A stretch of DNA of 6,840 bases from Oscillospiraceae bacterium (GTDB lineage: Bacteria; Bacillota; Clostridia; Oscillospirales; Ruminococcaceae), in NCBI GenBank assembly GCA_016303195.1, contig JAEDMD010000106.1:1-6840 (forward strand), written 5' to 3'. Numbering within the stretch: position 1 is the stretch's first letter; each line of letters starts with the position of its first letter. The notes beneath the pieces were generated by a model. That model saw nothing but the letters and a program-made list of their open reading frames with translations, ran no database searches and had not been told where the DNA came from. The translations under genes were made by a program, and so were the position numbers. Of the stretch, positions 1-5,923 are shown one piece after another.

Positions 1-13
1 ATACCATAAATTG

Positions 14-34
14 GGAAAGGAGAGTATGATTTAG
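14..34 (+). promoter_or_regulatory. Strong Shine-Dalgarno followed by a two-codon ORF (Met-Ile-stop)
   Basis: A purine-rich ribosome binding site (GGAAAGGAGAG, 14-24) is followed at once by ATG ATT TAG (26-34). The first lipoprotein gene begins at 61, 38 bases after the core GGAG, and its own immediate upstream bases (45-60) show no good Shine-Dalgarno. The strong site is therefore too far away to serve that ATG directly. The minimal ORF could deliver ribosomes that re-initiate 26 bases after its stop, or the arrangement could be incidental. TATGAT at 25-30 also resembles a -10 box, but no -35 is visible at the right distance. The TAA at 7-9 could be the stop of a gene lying left of the window. 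Confidence 0.35.
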
Positions 35-60
35 GCTTAACTATATCATACAAGACTAAT

Positions 61-540
61 ATGAAAAAAAGAACAGCTTTGCTGTTTCTTCTGCTTTGCT
101 CGGTCTGCCTGCTTTTCGGCTGTGAACATGAACTTGTTGATGATCCCGCAGGCAGGATAAGCGGATACTGGGAATGTGCGAAGATACAGACCGATGAGAA
201 TGTATATGAAAATACCCTGCCTGTCAGCGATAATGTGGAAGTTCCCCTTTATGCCTTTTACAGCATGGCTTTCGCTGATGATGGTACAGGATATATCGTT
301 CCATACGGCTGGATGTATCACGCAGATGACAGACAGAAGGACGGCTTCAGATGGACTTACGAAAATAATATCCTCACCCTGAACGGCAGTGACAATAATA
401 CTCTTTCTCTGGAATATACCAACGGTCAGCTGTTCATGGATATGGGCGACGATGTTAAAATGTGGCTGAATAAAGTGGACAAGTTCACCGAATATGATTC
501 GGATAAATGGCTGAATGAAATGGAGGATGCGGATAAATGA
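61..540 (+). CDS. Small secreted lipoprotein with one lipocalin-like (G-x-W) module
   Basis: This 159-aa protein is not a named family member I can identify. It starts with a lipoprotein signal peptide: basic MKKR, a hydrophobic core (residues 6-19) and lipobox L-F-G-C with the lipidated Cys at 21. It should be exported and anchored to the outer face of the membrane. The mature part is one compact, probably all-beta module. It shows G-Y-W at 35-37, a V-P-L segment at 61-63, a D-D-G-T-G turn at 73-77, a second Trp at 98, alternating hydrophobic strands at 104-107 and 124-128, and a closing K-V-D-K-F at 138-142. These landmarks recur in the next three genes. The in-frame stop at 7-9 and the lack of another in-frame start codon before 61 support this ATG, although a well-placed Shine-Dalgarno is missing. 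The end overlaps the next start by 4 bases (ATGA), and a GGAGG for the next gene lies inside this one. Ligand and role are unknown. Confidence 0.85.
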   Translation: MKKRTALLFLLLCSVCLLFGCEHELVDDPAGRISGYWECAKIQTDENVYENTLPVSDNVEVPLYAFYSMAFADDGTGYIVPYGWMYHADDRQKDGFRWTYENNILTLNGSDNNTLSLEYTNGQLFMDMGDDVKMWLNKVDKFTEYDSDKWLNEMEDADK

Positions 541-1010
541 AAAGATATTTCGTGACAGCGGCGGCTTTGCTCCTCGTTCTCTCAGGTGCGGCAGGATGCG
601 GAAATAAGCAGAATACCGACTCTGCTCCCGTGAAAGTTTCCGTGGAATCAATAAATAACAAGACGGTTGATGAGCTTAAACTCCTCTATCAGGGCACTTG
701 GGAAGTCTCTGTGGTTTTCGTGGATAACCATGACGGTATACAGTTCGACTTCGACAGATATAAATTCAAGGAGGACGGAACAGGTCTTTTCATCCCTCAG
801 AACAGCAAGCATGAGGATATAAAATGGGCAGTCACTCCCGAAGGCGACCTTGAAATAACCTACACCGAAAGAGACGGAAAAGTCAGCGATTTCGAGTATG
901 TGGGCGGAAACCTTGTCAATTTTGAAAAGGAAGACCGTGGAGTTGTTGAGACTCATCTCGCTAAATGTGAGGATATAAACAGTGAACCAAATAAAATTAT
1001 CAAACCATAA
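537..1010 (+). CDS. Small secreted lipoprotein, divergent lipocalin-like module
   Basis: This is a 157-aa predicted lipoprotein. The signal peptide runs from MKR through an Ala/Leu-rich core to A-A-G-C with Cys 21; Ala at -3 makes the lipobox slightly weaker than in its neighbours. A spacer of about 30 polar residues (22-50) follows, then the module: G-T-W at 53-55, E-D-G-T-G at 79-83, I-K-W at 95-97 and strand-like segments at 104-109 and 117-121. It is the most divergent of the four. The stretch between G-x-W and D-G is shorter and lacks the P-L segment, and the closing V-D-x-F motif is replaced by L-A-K-C-E-D-I (141-147) with an extra Cys at 144. The start is well supported: ATGA overlap with the previous stop and GGAGG at 522-526, 10 bases upstream, so translation is probably coupled. 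Function is unknown; a role like its neighbours is inferred from the shared landmarks and the operon. Confidence 0.83.
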   Translation: MKRYFVTAAALLLVLSGAAGCGNKQNTDSAPVKVSVESINNKTVDELKLLYQGTWEVSVVFVDNHDGIQFDFDRYKFKEDGTGLFIPQNSKHEDIKWAVTPEGDLEITYTERDGKVSDFEYVGGNLVNFEKEDRGVVETHLAKCEDINSEPNKIIKP

Positions 1011-1020
1011 TGGAGGAATT

Positions 1021-1482
1021 ATGAAAAGGATAGTATCGCTCCTGCTCCTCTCGGTAATGTTCGTATTCTGCCTTACAGGATGCGGCGGCAGAGAGAAATA
1101 TGCAGGAAAATGGGAAGCAAAGGAAATGAACGTCAATGGCAATGTCATCGACTCTCTCAGCGGTGTTCCGCTGAATGTTATGATGAGATTCCAGTTAAAT
1201 GACAGCGGAAGCGCTGAATGGGCTTCTCCGCTCTCCAATGTAAAAGATCCGTCACTGGACGGTATTACCGCAAGCTGGAAGATCAAGGACGGAAAGATCA
1301 TCCTTACTGTCAATATGAAAGATGAGAAAAATGTCATAGAATTCACCGACGAGGACGGCAGGCTCGTTTATGACCGGAACGGCTCAAAGCTGTATCTGGA
1401 CAGAGTTGACGATTACAGCCCCGTTGACAGTCAGGCTATACTTAATTCATTCAACGGCTTCGGCTCAATGTTTGGAGGATAA
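1021..1482 (+). CDS. Small secreted lipoprotein with one lipocalin-like module
   Basis: The protein is 153 aa from the ATG at 1021. An earlier in-frame ATG at 982 lies inside the previous gene and would put 13 polar residues before the signal peptide. The 1021 start instead has GGAGG at 1012-1016 and gives a textbook signal: MKR, a hydrophobic core and L-T-G-C with Cys 21. The module begins almost directly after the lipid anchor, with G-K-W at 29-31. It continues with V-P-L-N at 49-52, N-D-S-G-S-A at 60-65, S-W at 85-86, strands at 92-99 and 104-108, D-G-R-L-V-Y at 112-117, and L-Y-L-D-R-V-D-D-Y at 124-132. A short tail rich in Phe, Gly, Ser and Asn (142-153) ends it. The P-L-N / D-x-G part most resembles the second module of the next protein. 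The gap to the previous stop is 10 bases. It is a membrane-anchored surface protein of unknown function. Confidence 0.85.
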   Translation: MKRIVSLLLLSVMFVFCLTGCGGREKYAGKWEAKEMNVNGNVIDSLSGVPLNVMMRFQLNDSGSAEWASPLSNVKDPSLDGITASWKIKDGKIILTVNMKDEKNVIEFTDEDGRLVYDRNGSKLYLDRVDDYSPVDSQAILNSFNGFGSMFGG

Positions 1483-1485
1483 TCA

Positions 1486-2427
1486 ATGAAAAAGACAACA
1501 ATTGCTGTATTCATCACTGCGGCTCTCATGTCGCTGACAAGCTGTTCGGATAAAAATACCCCCTCCGAAAGCACTGTCGTTACAACTGCACCACCTGTTA
1601 CCGAAACTGCAACCGAACCCGAAACAGAAGCCGAGACAGTTCCGCCACGCAAAAAGGTTGAGGAATCGGACTATTTCGGTAAGTGGATACCAAATAAGAT
1701 AATCGTTGATGAAGATGTCTATGAATACACTTATATGGATATCGACTTGAAATACCTCTACCAGCTCCAGATAAACGAGGACGGTACGGCGGAAATGGGA
1801 CATTCCGTTCCTAACTGCGAGAAAAATTCCTATAACTGGCTGTTTATCAGCGGTATGATAGAAATGAACGGCGAATCTGATATGTCAGTTTACGGAAGTA
1901 TGCCTTATGATGAGCTTATCCTCACCGATGGCGAGGGTATCAAAATATACATGGAGCATACGGACGAATTTGAGGAACTGCCTGAAATAAGGTACGAAAC
2001 TGCTCAGGATTACAACGGCGATATCACTTTCCCCGAACTCTCCGTTGAGAAAGTTGATATCAGTTCAAGCGAATTTGTCGGCAAATGGGAATGTGATTTC
2101 TATGAGACTGACGGTGTAGTATTCCGTGACGAAATGTATGATATGCCGCTGAATGCGCTTTTCCGCATGGAGCTTTCCACTGACGGAAAGGCAAAATTCC
2201 TTGTCGGCGGCGGTGACGAAGATGCAATAATAAACGATTACACATGGGAGCTTACTGCAAACGGATGTGCAGTTCTCTGTGAAGACGGTGAATCCATCGG
2301 TATCCTGCGTATCAAGAACGATACACTCTATCTTGACGAAAGCAACGAGATAAGCCACTTCCATAAAGTTGACGAATTCAGTCATTTCGACTGGGATTCA
2401 CTTGCTGATAACGCAAGTGAACAATAA
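1486..2427 (+). CDS. Larger secreted lipoprotein with two tandem lipocalin-like modules and a Thr/Glu/Pro linker
   Basis: This 313-aa lipoprotein is about twice the length of its neighbours. The signal peptide ends in L-T-S-C with Cys 20. Residues 24-60 form a low-complexity linker rich in Thr, Glu, Pro and Ala, typical of stalks that hold a domain away from the wall. Module A spans about 63-165: F-G-K-W at 64-67, E-D-G-T-A at 98-102, N-W at 117-118, I-Y-M-E-H-T-D-E-F at 154-162. Module B spans about 197-301: V-G-K-W at 198-201, M-P-L-N at 220-223, T-D-G-K-A at 232-236, T-W at 253-254, H-K-V-D-E-F at 293-298. A charged segment of about 30 residues separates them. The start is backed by GGAGGA at 1474-1479, inside the end of the previous gene, with only 3 bases between the genes. 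It is the last gene before the terminator at 2438. Two modules suggest an internal duplication or fusion. Ligand and partner are unknown. Confidence 0.87.
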   Translation: MKKTTIAVFITAALMSLTSCSDKNTPSESTVVTTAPPVTETATEPETEAETVPPRKKVEESDYFGKWIPNKIIVDEDVYEYTYMDIDLKYLYQLQINEDGTAEMGHSVPNCEKNSYNWLFISGMIEMNGESDMSVYGSMPYDELILTDGEGIKIYMEHTDEFEELPEIRYETAQDYNGDITFPELSVEKVDISSSEFVGKWECDFYETDGVVFRDEMYDMPLNALFRMELSTDGKAKFLVGGGDEDAIINDYTWELTANGCAVLCEDGESIGILRIKNDTLYLDESNEISHFHKVDEFSHFDWDSLADNASEQ

Positions 2428-2437
2428 ATAAAATTGC

Positions 2438-2468
2438 AGGGGCGCTTTCCGAGCGCCCTTTCTGTTTT
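2438..2468 (+). terminator. Intrinsic terminator of the lipoprotein operon
   Basis: A GC-only core of six pairs closed by one T-A pair (GGGCGCT, 2440-2446, with AGCGCCC, 2452-2458) surrounds a 5-base loop TTCCG. It is followed by TTTCTGTTTT. It begins 12 bases after the stop of the last lipoprotein gene. This is a typical rho-independent terminator for + strand transcription and marks the 3' end of the operon. Confidence 0.9.
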
Positions 2469-2475
2469 CATAATC

Positions 2476-2508
2476 AAAAAAAAGGCGCATCAACCTATTG
2501 ATGCGCCT
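2476..2508 (-). terminator. carB: Intrinsic terminator of carB
   Basis: A perfect 10-bp stem (GGCGCATCAA, 2484-2493, with TTGATGCGCC, 2498-2507), extendable by one A-T pair, has a 4-base loop CCTA. Read on the - strand it is followed by a run of eight T (complement of 2476-2483). It starts 16 bases beyond the carB stop. On the + strand the trailing bases are TCTTATTAT, so it could also act weakly as a backup for the lipoprotein operon. Confidence 0.9.
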
Positions 2509-2523
2509 CTTATTATACACATA

Positions 2524-5500
2524 TTACTTTATGTCAGCGTGATGAGCCTGAAGTGACTTTACTCCGAGGTGAGTATTGTTCTTGATAGCCTTGATGCCCT
2601 CTGCGCTTGCCTTTGCGGCTGCCATAGTGGTCATGTAAGGTACTCTGTGCTTGATAGCGGCCTTACGGATGTAGCTGTCATCGTGAACACTTGTCTTGCC
2701 TGCGGGAGTATTGATTATCATCTGGATATTGCCGTTTGCGATCTCGTCAGCAATATTCGGTCTGCCCTCATAGATCTTGAAGATCTTCTCAGCAGGGATG
2801 CCTGCTTCCTTTATCATCTCATAGCTTCTGCCTGTTGCGATGATCTTGAAGCCGATCTCATGGAATGCCTTTGCAATATCGACCAGTTCAGGCTTGTCTC
2901 TCTCGCATACGCTGAGGAGAACTGTTCCTTCAAGCGGTAGCTTGTTCTTTGTAGCTTCCTGTGCCTTGAAGTATGCTTCGCCGAATGATGGTGAGATTCC
3001 GAGAACTTCACCTGTTGAACGCATCTCAGGGCCGAGAACAGGGTCAACCTCAGGGAACATATTGAACGGGAATACAGCTTCCTTTACACCGTAGTGGTTG
3101 ATCTGCTTGTCCTTTAACTCAGGAACAGGTGACGGTCTGCCTGTCAGTGAGGAAGTGATGATATCTGTTGCGATCCTTACCATGTTGATATCGCATACCT
3201 TTGATACCAGCGGAACTGTTCTTGATGCTCTTGGGTTAGCTTCGAGAACGTAAACTGTATCGCCCTCGATAGCGTACTGCATATTCATCAGACCGCATAC
3301 ATTCATCTCAACTGCGATCTTCTTTGTGTATTCCTTGATAGTAGCGATCTGCTTTTCAGTCAGATTCTTTGCAGGGAGGATACAAGCGGAGTCGCCCGAA
3401 TGTACGCCTGCAAGCTCGATATGCTCCATAACAGCGGGAACGAAGCAGTTTGTGCCGTCTGAGATAGCGTCAGCTTCACACTCTGTTGCATGATTGAGGA
3501 AACGGTCGATGAGGATAGGTCTGTCAGGTGTTACACCAACAGCCGCATTCATGTAAACTCTCATCATTTCGTCATCGTGAACGATCTCCATTCCACGGCC
3601 GCCGAGAACGTATGAAGGACGAACCATTACAGGATAGCCGATCTTGTTAGCGATGGCGATAGCTTCGTCAGCATTTACAGCCATACCTGCCTCAGGCATA
3701 GGAATGCCCAGCTTGTCCATCATTGCACGGAAGTGATCTCTGTCCTCAGCAAGGTCGATAGTCTCAGGAGTTGTACCGAGGATGTTTACACCGTACTTCT
3801 TCAGATCGTTTGCAAGGTTAAGAGGTGTCTGACCGCCGAACTGTGCGATAACACCAACAGGCTTTTCCTTGTCATGGATAGAAAGAACATCTTCAAGTGT
3901 AAGAGGCTCGAAATAGAGCTTATCGGATGTATCATAGTCAGTAGAAACTGTCTCAGGGTTGCAGTTAACGATGATGGACTCAAATCCCAGCTTTTTCAGA
4001 GCAAGTGCGGCATGAACGCAGCAGTAGTCGAATTCGATACCCTGACCGATTCTGTTAGGGCCGCCGCCGAGGATCATGATCTTCGGCTTGTCTGTGCTTA
4101 CAGGGCTGTTATCCTCATCGAGGTGATATGTTGAGTAGTAGTAAGCCGCATTCTCTGTACCGCTTACGTGAACGCCTTCCCATGCTTCCTTGATACCGAA
4201 GCCGATGCGGGCATTTCTGATCTCCTCCTCAGTAACTTCAAGGAGTGAGCTGAGGTAACGGTCTGAGAATCCGTCCAGCTTAGCCTGCTTGAGAACGTCC
4301 TTCTCAGGAACAGCGCCCTTCTTTGAAAGGAGTGCTTCTTCCTCGTCAACAAGCTCCTTCATCTGCTCGATGAAGTACTTCTTTATCTTGGTCAGGTCGT
4401 GGAGTTCATCCACAGTAGCGCCCTTGCGGAGAGCCTCATACATTACAAACTGTCTTTCGCTGGTTGGGTAGCGAAGCTGGTTTATAAGCTCATCCTTTGA
4501 CATTTCATTGAAATTCTTTGCAAAGCCGAGACCGTATCTGTCCTTTTCCAGTGAACGTATAGCCTTCTGGAATGCTTCCTTATAGGTCTTGCCGATGCTC
4601 ATTACCTCGCCGACAGCTCTCATCTGAGTGCCGAGCTTGTCCTCAGCGCCCTTGAACTTCTCAAATGCCCAGCGAGCGAACTTGATAACGATATAATCGC
4701 CATCGGGAACGTACTTGTCGAGAGTGCCGTACTTACCGCATGGGATGTCTTTAAGAGTAAGACCGCAGGCAAGCATTGCTGAAACGAGAGCGATAGGGAA
4801 GCCTGTTGCCTTTGAAGCGAGAGCAGAAGAACGTGAAGTTCTTGGGTTGATCTCGATAACAACGATTCTTCCTGTCTCAGGGTCACGTGCGAACTGACAG
4901 TTACATCCGCCGATAACTTCGATGGATTCAATGATCTTGTAGGACATTTCCTGTAATTCCTTCTGAACATCCTCAGGGATAGTCAGCATAGGAGCGGAAC
5001 AGAATGAGTCACCTGTATGAACACCGATAGGGTCGATATTTTCGATAAAGCAGACAGTGATCTTATTATTATCAGCATCACGTACAACTTCAAGCTCCAG
5101 TTCTTCCCAGCCGTAGATACATTCCTCAACGAGTACCTGACCAACGAGAGAAGCCTGAAGACCTCTTGCACAGACAACCTTGAGTTCATCGACATTGTAA
5201 ACCATGCCGCCGCCTGCGCCGCCCATTGTGTAAGCAGGACGAAGAACAACGGGGTATCTGAGTTTTTCAGCTATTTTAACGGCTTCATCAACAGTATAAG
5301 CGACTTCACTTCTTGGCATACCGATACCGAGTTCGCTCATAGCGTTCTTGAATTCGATACGGTCTTCACCACGCTCGATAGCATCGACCTGAACACCGAT
5401 TACCTGAACGTTGTACTTTTTCAGTACACCTGCCTGATCCAGCTCAGAGCAGAGGTTAAGTCCTGACTGACCGCCCAGATTAGGAAGCAGAGCATCCGGA

Positions 5501-5745
5501 CGCTCCTTTTCGATGATCTGTGTGAGTCTTTCAAGATTCAGAGGCTCGATATAAGTGATATCGGCAACATCGGGGTCTGTCATGATAGTAGCAGGATTTG
5601 AGTTTACGAGAACGATCTCATAACCCAGCTTTCTCAGAGCCTTACAAGCCTGAGTACCCGAATAGTCAAATTCACAGGCCTGACCGATGATGATAGGGCC
5701 TGAACCGATAATCATTATTTTATTGATGTCCGTTCTTTTTGGCAT
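2524..5745 (-). CDS. carB: Carbamoyl-phosphate synthetase, large subunit
   Basis: Makes carbamoyl phosphate from bicarbonate, ammonia (delivered by the small subunit CarA from glutamine) and two ATP in the cytosol. The product feeds arginine and pyrimidine synthesis. The 1073 aa match the length of the E. coli enzyme, and the sequence is recognisable end to end. The N-terminal ATP-grasp half begins with I-I-G-S-G-P-I-I-I-G-Q-A-C-E-F-D-Y-S-G-T and contains T-M-G-G-A-G-G-G. A helical oligomerisation region lies around 400-550. The second ATP-grasp half has G-G-G-P-N-R-I-G-Q-G-I-E-F-D-Y-C-C-V-H, N-C-N-P-E-T-V-S-T-D-Y-D and S-Y-V-L-G-G-R-G. From about 935 to the end is the MGS-type allosteric domain, with Y-E-G-R-P and I-I-N-T. 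By recalled E. coli numbering, the ornithine-site residues (E783, D791, E892, T1042) appear kept. GGGAGA lies 6 bases before the ATG, and an in-frame stop (5782-5784) lies just upstream. No carA is adjacent: the upstream gene is a DUF2461 protein with its own promoter. Confidence 0.98.
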   Translation of the reverse strand: MPKRTDINKIMIIGSGPIIIGQACEFDYSGTQACKALRKLGYEIVLVNSNPATIMTDPDVADITYIEPLNLERLTQIIEKERPDALLPNLGGQSGLNLCSELDQAGVLKKYNVQVIGVQVDAIERGEDRIEFKNAMSELGIGMPRSEVAYTVDEAVKIAEKLRYPVVLRPAYTMGGAGGGMVYNVDELKVVCARGLQASLVGQVLVEECIYGWEELELEVVRDADNNKITVCFIENIDPIGVHTGDSFCSAPMLTIPEDVQKELQEMSYKIIESIEVIGGCNCQFARDPETGRIVVIEINPRTSRSSALASKATGFPIALVSAMLACGLTLKDIPCGKYGTLDKYVPDGDYIVIKFARWAFEKFKGAEDKLGTQMRAVGEVMSIGKTYKEAFQKAIRSLEKDRYGLGFAKNFNEMSKDELINQLRYPTSERQFVMYEALRKGATVDELHDLTKIKKYFIEQMKELVDEEEALLSKKGAVPEKDVLKQAKLDGFSDRYLSSLLEVTEEEIRNARIGFGIKEAWEGVHVSGTENAAYYYSTYHLDEDNSPVSTDKPKIMILGGGPNRIGQGIEFDYCCVHAALALKKLGFESIIVNCNPETVSTDYDTSDKLYFEPLTLEDVLSIHDKEKPVGVIAQFGGQTPLNLANDLKKYGVNILGTTPETIDLAEDRDHFRAMMDKLGIPMPEAGMAVNADEAIAIANKIGYPVMVRPSYVLGGRGMEIVHDDEMMRVYMNAAVGVTPDRPILIDRFLNHATECEADAISDGTNCFVPAVMEHIELAGVHSGDSACILPAKNLTEKQIATIKEYTKKIAVEMNVCGLMNMQYAIEGDTVYVLEANPRASRTVPLVSKVCDINMVRIATDIITSSLTGRPSPVPELKDKQINHYGVKEAVFPFNMFPEVDPVLGPEMRSTGEVLGISPSFGEAYFKAQEATKNKLPLEGTVLLSVCERDKPELVDIAKAFHEIGFKIIATGRSYEMIKEAGIPAEKIFKIYEGRPNIADEIANGNIQMIINTPAGKTSVHDDSYIRKAAIKHRVPYMTTMAAAKASAEGIKAIKNNTHLGVKSLQAHHADIK

Positions 5746-5750
5746 ACTGA

Positions 5751-5756
5751 TCTCCC
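5751..5756 (-). promoter_or_regulatory. carB: Ribosome binding site of carB
   Basis: GGGAGA on the - strand lies 6 bases before the ATG at 5745. With the in-frame stop 36 bases upstream of that ATG, it fixes the start. The site lies 4 bases downstream of a small hairpin (5761-5776). Confidence 0.8.
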
Positions 5757-5760
5757 AACC

Positions 5761-5776
5761 CGTACATAAAAGTACG
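5761..5776 (-). repeat. Inverted repeat in the carB leader, next to the ribosome binding site
   Basis: CGTAC at 5761-5765 and GTACG at 5772-5776 pair around a 6-base loop. The stem is short, so on its own it would be marginal in RNA. Its position 4 bases upstream of the carB Shine-Dalgarno is compatible with a translational control element or mRNA-end protection. No T-tract follows, so it is not a terminator. Confidence 0.35.
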
Positions 5777-5786
5777 TATATTTATT

Positions 5787-5806
5787 TGCCATAATATGTC
5801 ATGGCA
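5787..5806 (-). repeat. Inverted repeat TGCCAT-N8-ATGGCA in the carB leader
   Basis: A perfect 6-bp dyad, TGCCAT (5787-5792) and ATGGCA (5801-5806), with an 8-base spacer. It lies about 17 bases downstream of the carB -10 box, just after the expected transcription start. It could be an operator for a dimeric regulator or an RNA hairpin. I do not recognise it as an ArgR box or a PyrR-binding loop. Confidence 0.4.
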
Positions 5807-5822
5807 GAACATTCTACCTTAT

Positions 5823-5851
5823 ATAATAACATAATTCGCCGTGAAATGCAA
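5823..5851 (-). promoter_or_regulatory. carB: Predicted sigma-A promoter of carB
   Basis: On the - strand: TTGCAT (5846-5851), a 17-base spacer, then TATTAT (5823-5828) preceded by TG-T, an extended -10. The -35 matches the consensus only at TTG, but the extended -10 compensates. An A-tract on the transcribed strand (complement of the T-run 5856-5862) just upstream could act as an UP element. Transcription would begin near 5816, giving a leader of about 70 bases. It supports carB being transcribed independently of the DUF2461 gene. Confidence 0.72.
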
Positions 5852-5906
5852 GGAATTTTTTTCAATGAGTTTTCAGTGTTTTTCGTGCATAGTGCTTAGA
5901 ATAACG

Positions 5907-5923
5907 GGTGAAATGATATCACC
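5907..5923. repeat. Imperfect 17-base palindrome overlapping the DUF2461 gene's stop codon
   Basis: GGTGAAATGATATCACC pairs at all symmetric positions except one A/A around a central G. It covers the stop codon of the DUF2461 gene. On the - strand it is followed by CGTTATTC rather than a T-run, so it would be at best a weak terminator. No other terminator is visible between this gene and the carB promoter, so some read-through into carB is possible. Confidence 0.35.

Noticed and set aside
25..49. -10-like hexamers (TATGAT, TATCAT) ahead of the first lipoprotein
   Set aside because: No acceptable -35 lies at 16-18 bases from either within the window. The real promoter may be left of position 1.
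46..651. 201-aa open frame on the - strand opposite the first two lipoprotein genes
   Set aside because: It is antisense to well-supported genes with signal peptides and ribosome binding sites. It has no recognisable domain and no credible start context.
982..1020. Upstream ATG extending the third lipoprotein by 13 residues
   Set aside because: It lies inside the previous gene, has no ribosome binding site, and would put a polar stretch before the signal peptide. GGAGG at 1012-1016 points to 1021.
648..1346. 232-aa open frame on the - strand opposite the second and third lipoprotein genes
   Set aside because: It is antisense to two coherent genes, and its hydrophobic stretches are what complementary reading of charged and polar codons produces. 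No family is recognisable.
1555..1665. Possible tandem DNA repeat of ACCGAA-like units in the fourth lipoprotein
   Set aside because: The units are irregular and reflect Thr/Glu/Pro codon bias in the linker rather than a true tandem repeat.
5720..5812. 30-codon - strand ORF starting near the carB transcription start and overlapping the carB start in another frame
   Set aside because: It has no ribosome binding site and begins only a few bases from the predicted start of transcription. It is probably chance, although a regulatory overlap cannot be excluded.
5746..5822. PyrR-type attenuator or riboswitch in the carB leader
   Set aside because: There is no terminator hairpin with T-tract in the leader, no recognisable PyrR-binding loop, and at about 70 bases it is too short for known large riboswitches.
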